NCBI RefSeq assembly: GCF_045862785.1
Contig: NZ_BQXO01000001.1
Coordinates: 62,001-126,000 of the forward strand
Direction: 5' to 3'
DNA length: 64,000 nucleotides
DNA from: Furfurilactobacillus curtus
Lineage (GTDB): Bacteria; Bacillota; Bacilli; Lactobacillales; Lactobacillaceae
Positions within the stretch are counted from its first letter, which is position 1; each line of letters starts with the position of its first letter. The position numbers and the translations under genes are program-made. Below, piece by piece: positions 42,048 through 51,115 of this stretch. The notes beneath the pieces are model-generated. The model saw nothing but the letters and a program-made list of their open reading frames with translations. It was not told where the DNA came from and did not search any database.

Positions 42048-43630
42048 ATCCTGGACAAACTGAAATGACAACCAAAAAACGACGACGATTATCGTTAAAG
42101 TGGAAGTGGGCACTCGGGACTGGGACGGGTGTCTTTGTCATTTTTACGGTGGTTTTAGGCCTCTTATTTTCGAGCTTTACCGCAGTGTTATTAAAACAAG
42201 AGCGCCAGCGAACCACAGATGCCATCAATGTCGTTAGTCAACGACTGGATAATGAATCGCAGGAGTTATCCAGTACGAGTGTGGAACCAATTTTGCGTCC
42301 CCGAGAAAATCCTTATCGTCCGCAGAATCCGAGTCACCCAGATGGTAAGAGCAACCTATATGAAGACAATGTCGTGCGCACATTGGCCACCGATAACTTA
42401 GCCGTTAGTATCTATGATACCAGCGGAACAGAAATCTTTGCGTCTCGGGTCGATCCAGAGCCGTTTAAGGCGGTTAAACGACAAGCATTAACGCTCAGCC
42501 ACTTGGAAGGGCAAGTCGTTTATGTAGGACGCGCGCCGATTTTTTCGCGGGCTGGTCATCGCTTGATTGGTTATGTACAGGTCACGAATCAGCTAAATGC
42601 CTATTGGCGAACCTATCGACGTACCGGCTCAATTCTCATTGTTTTACTGCTGATCGGCTTGTTAGCCATTTCTGTTTTCGGTTATCTGTTAGCTAGTTAC
42701 TTTTTGCGGCCGATTTCTGATATCAGTGAAACGATCGCTAAGGCCAGTGAGGATCCACAATCAAGTAGTCGAGTTCCTGAGTCGCGACGAAACGATGAAT
42801 TAGCTGATTTATCATCATTGCTAAATCAAATGCTAGATCAGATGCAACGCTATATTGATCAACAGCAGCAATTTGTCGGGGATGTTTCCCATGAATTGAG
42901 AACACCAGTGGCGATTATTCAAGGGCATATGGAGTTGCTTAATCGTTGGGGTAAAGATGATCCAGAAGTTTTAAACGAATCCATTCAAGCAACCCTTGCT
43001 GAAACCAAACGAATGAAAAGTTTGGTTCAAGAAATGCTGGAACTCTCGCGAGCTGAGCAGGTGGAAATTGATTTTCGAAATCAAGTCACCAATATTCAAG
43101 CAGTCGTCAATCAAGTTTTCAGTAACTTTGAGATGATTCATCCAGACTTTAACTTTTCCTTGGACGATGATTTACGGCACGCAGTTTATGTAGCCATGTT
43201 TCGGGACCATCTTGAACAGGTGTTGATTATCTTATTAGATAACGCGGTGAAATATTCCCAGACGCGTAAGGAAATTCACGTGTCATTATCGGAAGATGCC
43301 CGTGATGCTCAAGTATCTGTTCAAGATTTTGGCGAAGGCATTGCACCAGAGAATATTGATCGGGTATTCAATCGTTTTTATCGGGTTGATAAAGCGCGTT
43401 CCCGCGAAAAAGGTGGTAATGGTTTAGGCTTGTCCATCGCTAAGCGATTGATCGAAGGTTACAACGGAAAAATTGAGGTTGAGTCAGTCCCTGGTCACGG
43501 GTCGATTTTTCAAGTTTCATTACCAATTTTAAGTGATGATCAGCGTCATCGTTTGGAAGAATTAAACGAGCACCAGACGCCGTTAAAACCTTTGGACGAT
43601 CCACTGGCAGGGAGTAATCTAACTGATTAA
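42044..43630 (+). CDS. arlS: sensor histidine kinase ArlS-like
   Basis: 528 residues: two membrane helices (about 27-50 and 187-213) bracket an extracytoplasmic sensor, then HAMP, the H-box FVGDVSHELRTPVAIIQGH with the phosphorylated His, and the ATPase domain with NAVKYSQTRKEI (N-box), VQDFGEGIAPENI (G1) and GGNGLGLSIAKRLI (G2). The ATGA overlap with arlR assures matched levels. Sensor domain is long and Arg/Pro-rich near its start. Confidence 0.92.
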   Translation: MNPGQTEMTTKKRRRLSLKWKWALGTGTGVFVIFTVVLGLLFSSFTAVLLKQERQRTTDAINVVSQRLDNESQELSSTSVEPILRPRENPYRPQNPSHPDGKSNLYEDNVVRTLATDNLAVSIYDTSGTEIFASRVDPEPFKAVKRQALTLSHLEGQVVYVGRAPIFSRAGHRLIGYVQVTNQLNAYWRTYRRTGSILIVLLLIGLLAISVFGYLLASYFLRPISDISETIAKASEDPQSSSRVPESRRNDELADLSSLLNQMLDQMQRYIDQQQQFVGDVSHELRTPVAIIQGHMELLNRWGKDDPEVLNESIQATLAETKRMKSLVQEMLELSRAEQVEIDFRNQVTNIQAVVNQVFSNFEMIHPDFNFSLDDDLRHAVYVAMFRDHLEQVLIILLDNAVKYSQTRKEIHVSLSEDARDAQVSVQDFGEGIAPENIDRVFNRFYRVDKARSREKGGNGLGLSIAKRLIEGYNGKIEVESVPGHGSIFQVSLPILSDDQRHRLEELNEHQTPLKPLDDPLAGSNLTD

Positions 43631-43661
43631 TCAAACCCAAACTTGATTAGTGAAAGTACAC

Positions 43662-43699
43662 AAAAGGCGTAACCGTCAATATCAACGGTTACGCCTTTT
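43662..43699. terminator. bidirectional terminator
   Basis: AAAAGGCGTAACCGT and its exact complement (43662-43676, 43685-43699) with an 8-base loop; A/T-rich on both sides, between arlS and the converging yidC. Confidence 0.9.
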
Positions 43700-43717
43700 A
43701 AATTTGCTTTGTTGTAA

Positions 43718-44656
43718 TTAATTTTGATCTTCGTGATGATGATGTTGCTTACCCGCATTGCGCTTCTTCTGTTGTTGCTGTGTCGCTGCAGGCGTCGATG
43801 TTGGTTGGGTTGGGGTCGTTGAAGTCGGTGTCTCAGTTGCTGCAACTGGTTTCGGTGCCGATGCAGCCTTTTGCTTCAATTCCTCAGCGACTTGTTGACG
43901 AATTCGTGGCCGGTACCAAGCGATAATCAAAGTTTGTAAGCAGGCGAAGAGGCCGCCGACAAAGAAGTACAATCCTAATGCGGCTGGTGTGGAGAATGTT
44001 ACGAACAGAATCATGATCGGACTCATAATCATCATAGAGCGCATCTGTTTTTTCTGATCTTCCGGTAGGCCTAACAAGGAAAGATAACCTTGCAGTAAGT
44101 AGGCTAAAAAGGACAGAATCGCCAAAATGAGGTTAGGTTTACCTAGATGGATCCCAAAGAAAGTGGCATTGACTAATTCTGGCGCGTAACGGATTGCTGC
44201 ATATAGCGCTGCGAAGATTGGAAATTGGATCAGCAAGGGTAGACAACCGATGCCCCCGGTCATTGAAATGCCATTGTCCTTGTAAAGTTTCATCATTTCT
44301 TGGCTAATGGCATTGCGTTCGTCCGGTGTTTTAGCGGCCTTTTGCCGTGCCTGAATATCGGTCATCTGTGGACGAACCATCGCCATTTTTTCTTGCTGGA
44401 TCGTGGCTTGGCGCGATTGGCGAATCATCAGTGGCAATAAGATTAGGCGAACGACAACCGTCAATAAAATAACGGCCCAGCCATAACTACCACCGAGCAA
44501 TTTTGCCGCCCATTCCATAAAGTGGACCATGGGTTCGCCAAGATAAGTCCAAATGTAACCAACTGGTTTACCATGACTTGTACGAACACAACCACTTAGA
44601 AACAAGGCGAGTGTACCAAGCATGGTTAAACTTAGTACCCGAGTATTTTTTTTCAT
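43718..44656 (-). CDS. yidC: YidC/OxaA membrane insertase (lipoprotein form)
   Basis: Inserts and folds membrane proteins with or without SecYEG. 312 residues: signal peptide with lipobox LSGC (Cys about 22), then five membrane segments typical of the Gram-positive form, with the hydrophilic-groove Arg in VVVRLILLPLMIRQSRQ. After the last helix comes a low-complexity Pro/Thr/Ala tail ending KKRNAGKQHHHHEDQN. An rnpA neighbour is absent, so this is probably the second paralogue (YidC2 type). Confidence 0.92.
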   Translation of the reverse strand: MKKNTRVLSLTMLGTLALFLSGCVRTSHGKPVGYIWTYLGEPMVHFMEWAAKLLGGSYGWAVILLTVVVRLILLPLMIRQSRQATIQQEKMAMVRPQMTDIQARQKAAKTPDERNAISQEMMKLYKDNGISMTGGIGCLPLLIQFPIFAALYAAIRYAPELVNATFFGIHLGKPNLILAILSFLAYLLQGYLSLLGLPEDQKKQMRSMMIMSPIMILFVTFSTPAALGLYFFVGGLFACLQTLIIAWYRPRIRQQVAEELKQKAASAPKPVAATETPTSTTPTQPTSTPAATQQQQKKRNAGKQHHHHEDQN

Positions 44657-44737
44657 AATCTTTCGTGTAAATCCTTTCGACTAAGCATTCATAACCTGCT
44701 TAGGATACTAAATAATGCTGGCGATAGCAATGGAAAG

Positions 44738-45013
44738 TCAATAAATGTCAAACTTTTCTAACGGCTGCAAGGCGATTATTTGTTGGTCGATGCCAGTGAC
44801 ATGAATCCAGCTGGCCGGCGGATCTTTGATGGCTTCAATAAAGTTGGCCACCATTGCGGTTGATCCCTGAACGACGAGACTAACTGTGCCATCGGCATTA
44901 TTTTTTGCAAACCCAACGAGGTGATGCTGACGCGCTAGTTGGGCCGCCGTATAACGAAAACCAACACCTTGAACCAGACCATGAACGGTTAGTGAAACAG
45001 CTTGCTCAGTCAT
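44738..45013 (-). CDS. acylphosphatase
   Basis: Hydrolyses carboxyl-phosphate bonds. 91 residues: LTVHGLVQGVGFRYTAAQLA contains the phosphate-binding loop and catalytic Arg, FAKNNADGTVSLVVQG the catalytic Asn. GGAGGTTTCG precedes the ATG at 45013. Divergent from the rRNA methyltransferase gene. Confidence 0.94.
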   Translation of the reverse strand: MTEQAVSLTVHGLVQGVGFRYTAAQLARQHHLVGFAKNNADGTVSLVVQGSTAMVANFIEAIKDPPASWIHVTGIDQQIIALQPLEKFDIY

Positions 45014-45099
45014 AATCGAAACCTCCTTGCCCGTCATTATTGTTATCCTACCATGGATAAGTGACCAATATGGTATAATTTGCAACCAGAGGAATTATT

Positions 45100-45870
45100 A
45101 TGGAAAAAATTGAATCATTACAAAATGGACGTGTTAAAAACTGGAAAAAGTTGGCGACTAAAAAAGGCCGTGAACAATCCGGGACTTATCTATTGGATGG
45201 CTGGCATTTGGTTAAAGAAGCCATGGCGGCCCAAGCAACTGTCAAAACAGTGATGGGAACAGCGGCTGCGTGGCGTGAATATGGTGATTTAATGCCACGT
45301 GATTTAAATGCATTAGAAATCAGTCCTGAAATTGCCAAGACTATCAGTGATACGGTCACGCCACAAGGCATTTTTGCCGAAGTGGCTGTGCCTGAGGCGG
45401 CCACGGCTTTGCCCGACGTTGTACACGGTGCATGGCTATTTTTAGATGCCGTTCAGGACCCTGGTAATATCGGGACAATGGTGCGAACTGCCGATGCGGC
45501 TGGTTTTGCCGGTGTGGTATTTGGGCGTGGAACTGCGGATCAATTTGCGCCAAAAGTGGTCCGTGCGATGCAAGGAAGTCAATTTCATATTCAATTAGTT
45601 ACTGAAGATCTCTATGCCGCTCTACGTTATTTCAAACGTTCTGGCTTAGCGGTGTACGGGACTAAGTTAGATCCTACTGCGGTTAACTTTCGCGAAGTCC
45701 AATCGGGCGCTGATTTTGGCCTGATTATGGGGAACGAAGGTAATGGCATGGCCGATCAATTGGGAACGTTAACTAAAGCCAATTTATACATTCCGATTTT
45801 AGGTCAAGCTGAATCATTGAACGTGGCGGTGGCAGCCGGAGTTTTGATGTTTCAACTTAAACAAGAGTAG
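45100..45870 (+). CDS. SpoU/TrmH-family RNA 2'-O-methyltransferase
   Basis: 256 residues. N-terminal substrate-binding part (ESLQNGRVKNWKKLATKKGR), then the knotted SPOUT core: FLDAVQDPGNIGTMVRTADAA, GLIMGNEGNGM and IPILGQAESLNVAVAAGVLM. It methylates ribose in 23S rRNA or tRNA; the site is not deducible. AGAGGAAT and a TATAAT at 45075 lie just before the ATG. Confidence 0.9.
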   Translation: MEKIESLQNGRVKNWKKLATKKGREQSGTYLLDGWHLVKEAMAAQATVKTVMGTAAAWREYGDLMPRDLNALEISPEIAKTISDTVTPQGIFAEVAVPEAATALPDVVHGAWLFLDAVQDPGNIGTMVRTADAAGFAGVVFGRGTADQFAPKVVRAMQGSQFHIQLVTEDLYAALRYFKRSGLAVYGTKLDPTAVNFREVQSGADFGLIMGNEGNGMADQLGTLTKANLYIPILGQAESLNVAVAAGVLMFQLKQE

Positions 45871-46102
45871 GGATTGCTTGATTAAGTTGGGCGCTTAAAA
45901 TGATCTCGCTGGCGGTCCTGATTAAACAGAATCGATTGCCACTTTTGGTGACTGATGGCCTAATTCCCGGATTCTTTGTAATTGGGCGGGGATTAATGAA
46001 GGTCATTTGTTCGGCGAGCTTTTGCTTTTCAAAAGTAAGCAAACCTGCTACAATAGCAGTCAATTCGTCAGCAGCAATCAACGACTGAAAAGGAAGCATT
46101 AG

Positions 46103-46606
46103 ATGAAACCAAATGAATGGAAACAAGATGCGGAGTATGTGGCATTAGTCGAGGATTTACTGGCCCGGCCGGAAGTTCAGCGATTAGCCATGTTTGAGCA
46201 ACATCATCATACGACTCGCCTAGATCACAGCTTGAGTGTTTCATTTGATAGCTATCAAATTGCTAAACAGCGCGGTTGGAATTACCAAGCGGTTGCGCGT
46301 GCTGGTCTGTTGCACGATCTATTTTATTATGATTGGCGGACGACTAAGTTTGATTTAGGTACCCATGCTTTTATTCATCCTCGGGTTTCGTTACGCAATG
46401 CTGAAAAGATCACGACGTTGTCGGACATGGAAAAAGACATTATCTTGAAGCACATGTTTGGCTTAACGATGGCTTTGCCTAAATACAAGGAAAGTTTGCT
46501 CGTGTCATTAGTTGATGACTATGAAGCCTCCCATGAGTATTTTGGTCATGTAAAGGTGAAGACCCATACATGGATGCAGCGCTTACATCCATCTAGAACC
46601 ATCTGA
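46103..46606 (+). CDS. HD-domain hydrolase
   Basis: 167 residues with RLDHSLSVSFDSYQIAKQRG, AGLLHDLFYYDW (the HD pair) and a downstream KHMFGLTMALPKY segment. Such stand-alone HD proteins are nucleotide or phosphohydrolases; the substrate is unknown. GAAAAGGAAG precedes the ATG. The 230 bp before it (45871-46102) contain no gene I can support. Confidence 0.85.
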   Translation: MKPNEWKQDAEYVALVEDLLARPEVQRLAMFEQHHHTTRLDHSLSVSFDSYQIAKQRGWNYQAVARAGLLHDLFYYDWRTTKFDLGTHAFIHPRVSLRNAEKITTLSDMEKDIILKHMFGLTMALPKYKESLLVSLVDDYEASHEYFGHVKVKTHTWMQRLHPSRTI

Positions 46607-46652
46607 ATTTACGATGAATTAGTTATAAAAACGAGCTTGAGGGGGAAATCTG

Positions 46653-46994
46653 ATGTCAGAAACCATGGTGGAATCAGCTGCATTCAAACTTTGTCCAAAG
46701 TTTGAAAAAACTTTTTCGATTTTAGGGAAAAAATGGAACGGTTTAATTATCGAGGCGCTTTTGGCTCAAGGGACACTGCGTTTTAAGGATATTGCGAATT
46801 CCATCGATAAATGTTCCGACCGAATGTTAGTCGAGCGTTTAAAAGAATTAGAAGAAGCTGAAATTATTACGCGAGCGACCCACGAGAACTCAGCGTTGAT
46901 TGAATATCAGCTGACTGAGAAAGGTTTGGACATGCGTGAGATGATGGATACGATTCATGCATGGTCCGATAAGTGGAACGAGGATGTTTGTTAA
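46653..46994 (+). CDS. HxlR-family winged-helix regulator
   Basis: 113 residues: KLCPKFEKTFSILGKKWNGLII is the conserved HxlR opening with its redox-capable Cys, DIANSIDKCSDRMLVERLKEL the recognition helix region, and IEYQLTEKGLDMREMMD the C-terminal helix. The target is unknown. GAGGGGG precedes the ATG. It may sense redox or aldehyde stress through Cys, as some relatives do. Confidence 0.9.
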   Translation: MSETMVESAAFKLCPKFEKTFSILGKKWNGLIIEALLAQGTLRFKDIANSIDKCSDRMLVERLKELEEAEIITRATHENSALIEYQLTEKGLDMREMMDTIHAWSDKWNEDVC

Positions 46995-47012
46995 TCACTT
47001 ATTAGAAGTGGG

Positions 47013-47041
47013 TTGACGAGGTTCAAGTGCTCAGCTAGAAT
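47013..47041 (+). promoter_or_regulatory. promoter of the pheS T-box leader
   Basis: TTGACG (47013-47018), 17 bp, TAGAAT (47036-47041). Confidence 0.75.
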
Positions 47042-47047
47042 AAATTT

Positions 47048-47302
47048 TTGTAAATGCAATGAGAAAAAAGAGTAGCGCAATGAATTTCAGGGAGGTTGGT
47101 CTTAGACTGCAAGCCAACCAGCGAGCTGCGTGAATTCACTTTTCGAGCAGAAATCGGGCGGCATTTTTTAATAAAAATGCCAAAAGACTCTCCGGTGACC
47201 ACCGTTACAGGTTTTGAGTGGTAGTTCGACTGTCGGACTGCAACAAGGGTGGTACCGCGAACTGTTCGTCCCTTTCCTGATTTTTTGGGAAAGGGATTTT
47301 TT
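47048..47302 (+). promoter_or_regulatory. T-box riboswitch upstream of pheST
   Basis: Stem I contains a GAATTCACT specifier loop with the Phe codon TTC at 47135-47137. The T-box core AAGGGTGGTACCGCG (47245-47259) and terminator TCCCTTTCC/GGGAAAGGGA (47269-47296) with six T follow. The variable base T in TGGT can pair with A73 of tRNA-Phe. Confidence 0.95.
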
Positions 47303-47347
47303 ATGCACTGAAATGGCGGTAGAAATTGAGTTTAAATGGAGGAGCAT

Positions 47348-48394
47348 ATGGCTTTAAAAGAACGACTTCAAGAATTGCGCGATCGCGGTTTAGCCGATAT
47401 CTCGCGGAGTGAAAATTTAACCCGAATCAATGAAATTCGAGTGCAACTGTTGGGCAAGAAGGGGCCGATAACTGAGGCGTTACGCGGCTTGCGTGAACTT
47501 TCTGCTGAAGAACGTCCTCAAGTCGGAAGTTTTGCGAACCAAATTCGCGATGAGTTGGCGACAGCCATTGAGGAGCGCCGTAACGAACTGGAAGCAGCAT
47601 CCAGAGCGGCTCAACTCAATGCTGAAGCAATCGATGTGACGTTGCCGGGGACGCCAGTTGCTCAAGGCCAGCCGCATGTGATTCAACGAATCATTGATCA
47701 GCTTGAAGATATGTTTATTGGCATGGGTTACCAGGTAGTTGACGGCCCTGAAGTAGAAGACGATCATCATAATTTTGAAATGATGAATTTACCAAAAGAC
47801 CATCCGGCCCGCGATATGCAGGATACTTTTTATCTAACACCTGAATTGTTGATGCGCACGCACACGAGCCCTAATCAAGCCCGCGCCATGGAAAATCATG
47901 ATTTCAACAAGGGTCCGCTTAAAATGGTCAGTCCCGGACGGGTTTATCGCCGCGATACCGATGATGCGACCCATAGTCATCAGTTCCATCAAGTGGAAGG
48001 ATTAGTTGTCGATAAGCATGTGACAATGGGAGATTTAAAAGGAACCCTTGAATTAGTTGCCGCTAATTTATTCGGCGATGAGTTTGACGTTCGGCTACGG
48101 CCAAGTTATTTTCCATTCACTGAGCCGTCTGTCGAGGCCGATATCACCTGCTTTAATTGCATGGGTAAAGGTTGTGCGGTCTGCAAGTACACGGGTTGGA
48201 TTGAAGTATTGGGTGCTGGAATGGTTCATCCAAATGTTTTACAAATGGCGGGTGTTGACCCAAGTATTTATGGTGGGTTTGCCTTTGGCCTAGGTCCGGA
48301 TCGTTTTGCAATGCTAAAGTACGGTGTTACAGATATTCGGAACTTCTATCTAAATGACACACGCTTCTTAACACAATTTTATCAACGGGGGTAA
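47348..48394 (+). CDS. pheS: phenylalanine--tRNA ligase, alpha subunit
   Basis: 348 residues: N-terminal coiled coil (about 1-85), motif 2 region with KMVSPGRVYRRDTDDATHSH, and motif 3 GLGPDRFAMLKYGVTD. A four-cysteine cluster (CFNC and CAVC) precedes TGWIEVLGAGMVHP, as in other Gram-positive PheS. AAATGGAGGAG sets ATG 47348. Under T-box control; followed 9 bp later by pheT. Confidence 0.97.
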   Translation: MALKERLQELRDRGLADISRSENLTRINEIRVQLLGKKGPITEALRGLRELSAEERPQVGSFANQIRDELATAIEERRNELEAASRAAQLNAEAIDVTLPGTPVAQGQPHVIQRIIDQLEDMFIGMGYQVVDGPEVEDDHHNFEMMNLPKDHPARDMQDTFYLTPELLMRTHTSPNQARAMENHDFNKGPLKMVSPGRVYRRDTDDATHSHQFHQVEGLVVDKHVTMGDLKGTLELVAANLFGDEFDVRLRPSYFPFTEPSVEADITCFNCMGKGCAVCKYTGWIEVLGAGMVHPNVLQMAGVDPSIYGGFAFGLGPDRFAMLKYGVTDIRNFYLNDTRFLTQFYQRG

Positions 48395-48403
48395 ACAACA
48401 GCG

Positions 48404-50815
48404 ATGAAAGTTTCAACAGATTGGTTAAATGACTACCTCACCCTGGATGTGGACCCCAAGGTGCTAGGTGAAAAAATTGAACGTACAGCGGTCGAAGTTG
48501 ACCGCGTCTATAAGATGAGTGATGGCATGAGCAAGTTGGTAGTTGGCGAGACCTTGAGTGTTGAACCCCATCCAGATTCAGATCATCTGCATATTTGTCA
48601 GGTTGATGTAGGCGAAGCTGAGCCATTGCAAATTGTCTGTGGGGCCCCAAATGTGGCCACCGGTCAGAAGGTGATCGTTGCCTTGCCTGGTGCGTGGATT
48701 GGCGGCCATAAAAAGATTAAAAAGGGGAAAATGCGTGGTGTCATTTCATATGGCATGCTATGTGCCCTACAAGAAATTGGCTTTGATGACAAGATCGCGC
48801 CGCAATCGTATGACGATGGGATTTATATTTTACCGGCTGATAGTATAAATGGTGAATCGGTGTTCCCAATTTTGGGGATGGATGATTCAATTATTGAAAC
48901 AGATTTAACGCCGAACCGTGGCGACATGAATTCCATGAATGGGACGGCTTGGGAGATCGGGGCAATCTATGGACAAACACCAAAGTTACCCCGATTTGAA
49001 TTGACGGAAGCCAATACCCTGCCGTCTGCTGAACGAATTAGTGTGAAAGTGGACGCCAAATTAGCCCCAACGTATAAAATGCGAATTGTCAGTGATGTTA
49101 AAGTGACGGCTAGTCCACTGTGGTTACAGCGACGACTATGGGAAGCTGGCATGCGGCCGATCAATAATATTGTTGACATCACTAACTATTTGATGTTGAT
49201 GTATGGACAACCGTTGCATGCATTTGACTATGACAAGTTAGCTAGTCATCAGCTGGTCGTTCGCTTGGCTCAGGCTGGTGAGAAATTGACTACATTAGAC
49301 GGCGAAGATCGACAACTACGAACTGATGACATGGTCATTGCCGACGATAAACATGTGATTGCATTAGCTGGTACGATGGGTGGGTTGGATACTGAAATTG
49401 ATGAACACACCACAACCATTGCCATTGAAAGTGCTATTTTCGACCCAATTCGAATTCGGAAAACCGCTCGTTTCTTTAACCTACATTCAGAAGCTTCCAT
49501 GCGATTTGAACGTGGTTTGAATCCAGACGATAATCAAACGACGTTGGACCATGCAGCTGCCTTAATGGCGCAATTAGGCCAAGGACAGGTGGCACCAGGG
49601 ACTGTGGTGGGCAGTCAAACTGCCGTTGATCCGATCACTATTTCAGTCACGCTCACTAGGATCAATCATGTTTTAGGAACGAATTTGGCCCTTCAAGATG
49701 TGCAGACCATTTTTGACCATTTGAATTTTCCAACGACTAATGATGGAGAAACATTTATGGTTTCTGTACCCGCACGTCGTTGGGACTTACACATCGAAGC
49801 TGATTTGTTTGAGGAAGTCGCTCGACTCTATGGCTATGATAACTTACCATCGACTTTGCCAGCTGGTGTCACCACACCAGGTGCCTTGACACCGCAACAA
49901 ACGACTTTACGCGCCGCCCGCCATTTACTAGAGGGGGCTGGTCTAAATCAAGCGATCAGTTATGCATTAACGACCGCAGATAAGGCGTCGTCGTTTATGA
50001 TGCGCACTAGTTTACCAACGCAACTTAATTTTCCAATGAGCAGTGATCACACGACCGCGCGAATGAACTTGATCAGTGGCCTGTTAGATGATGTTGCTTT
50101 CAACATTGCCCGTAAACAAACTGATGTGGCTTTGTACGAGCAAGGTCGGGTCTTTTATCGTGAGGGTGATATAATTCGACCGTTAGAGGTAGAACATATC
50201 GCCGGGGCGATCACAGGATCACTGACACCAAAGACTTGGTCCGCAGAGGCCCAACCGGTTGATTTCTTTACCATAAAAGGGATCGTTGAGTTGTTTTTGC
50301 ATGATCAAGGCTTACGTGAAACCATTCGTTATCAGGCCACTGACCAACGACCAGAGATGCATCCTGGTCGGACAGCAGATATCTTCTTAGGTGAGAATTT
50401 AATTGGCTTTGTCGGTCAAGTTCATCCGGACACAGCGGATCAATATAAGATTCCTGTTACGTATGTATTTGAATTGGATATGGAAGCGATTATGGACGCT
50501 GCTCACAACAATCAGCAATTTACGCCGATTTCTAAATTTCCAACAGTGACACGTGATATTGCGATCTTGGTCGACGAAACGGTCACAAATGAAGCCATTG
50601 TGGCGGCCATTCATCAACGAGGTGGTGCCCACTTAGCCGATGTCGCGTTATTCGATGTTTACCAAGGTGTTCATTTACCTGAGCATAAGAAATCGTTAGC
50701 TTACACGTTGACTTATCAAGATCCGCGGGCGACCCTAGTGGAGGCTGATGTGACGAAGGCTTTTGACAAGGTGGTTAAAGAACTCGAAACGAGTTTTAAT
50801 GCTGAAATTCGTTAA
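48404..50815 (+). CDS. pheT: phenylalanine--tRNA ligase, beta subunit
   Basis: 803 residues, full length. N-terminal tRNA-binding domain (VVGETLSVEPHPDSDHLHIC), the B3/B4 editing domain, B5 (DLTPNRGDMNSMNG lies in the preceding region), the inactive synthetase-like core, and the C-terminal anticodon-binding domain with KFPTVTRDIAILVDETV. Forms an alpha2-beta2 tetramer with PheS and edits mischarged Tyr-tRNA-Phe. GGGGG lies before the ATG. Confidence 0.97.
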   Translation: MKVSTDWLNDYLTLDVDPKVLGEKIERTAVEVDRVYKMSDGMSKLVVGETLSVEPHPDSDHLHICQVDVGEAEPLQIVCGAPNVATGQKVIVALPGAWIGGHKKIKKGKMRGVISYGMLCALQEIGFDDKIAPQSYDDGIYILPADSINGESVFPILGMDDSIIETDLTPNRGDMNSMNGTAWEIGAIYGQTPKLPRFELTEANTLPSAERISVKVDAKLAPTYKMRIVSDVKVTASPLWLQRRLWEAGMRPINNIVDITNYLMLMYGQPLHAFDYDKLASHQLVVRLAQAGEKLTTLDGEDRQLRTDDMVIADDKHVIALAGTMGGLDTEIDEHTTTIAIESAIFDPIRIRKTARFFNLHSEASMRFERGLNPDDNQTTLDHAAALMAQLGQGQVAPGTVVGSQTAVDPITISVTLTRINHVLGTNLALQDVQTIFDHLNFPTTNDGETFMVSVPARRWDLHIEADLFEEVARLYGYDNLPSTLPAGVTTPGALTPQQTTLRAARHLLEGAGLNQAISYALTTADKASSFMMRTSLPTQLNFPMSSDHTTARMNLISGLLDDVAFNIARKQTDVALYEQGRVFYREGDIIRPLEVEHIAGAITGSLTPKTWSAEAQPVDFFTIKGIVELFLHDQGLRETIRYQATDQRPEMHPGRTADIFLGENLIGFVGQVHPDTADQYKIPVTYVFELDMEAIMDAAHNNQQFTPISKFPTVTRDIAILVDETVTNEAIVAAIHQRGGAHLADVALFDVYQGVHLPEHKKSLAYTLTYQDPRATLVEADVTKAFDKVVKELETSFNAEIR

Positions 50816-50915
50816 CGGCAATCAGGATCCTGTAGCTGGACAAAGTTTTAGGACAAGTAAGTGAAGGCAGTTACGAAAAGGTGAGTCCGCTTCATCGTAA
50901 TGTGAATCAGAAAAG

Positions 50916-50960
50916 CATCGATTACGTCCCGAACTGTTTTGGGGGTGATCGGTGTTTTTT
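50916..50960 (+). terminator. terminator of pheST
   Basis: CATCGATTACGTCCC (50916-50930) pairs with GGGGGTGATCGGTG (50941-50954) allowing G-U pairs and one bulge, then six T. Confidence 0.75.
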
Positions 50961-51115
50961 AGTGAGCTTACACGGCTAGCCATTTATGTGAGTGAGGTAC
51001 ACTTTAGTTTGGTTCTGATTATTTCAATCCCGTGTCATTCATTGGGAATGATGGTGTTACGATTATTTTTTCGCTACAATATAAAAAGTGATTTTATAAG
51101 AGGAGGAAACTTTTT

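Noticed and set aside
45900..46088. 62-codon frame upstream of the HD-domain gene
   Set aside because: No ribosome site, another open frame on the opposite strand, and it covers the likely promoter of the HD gene.
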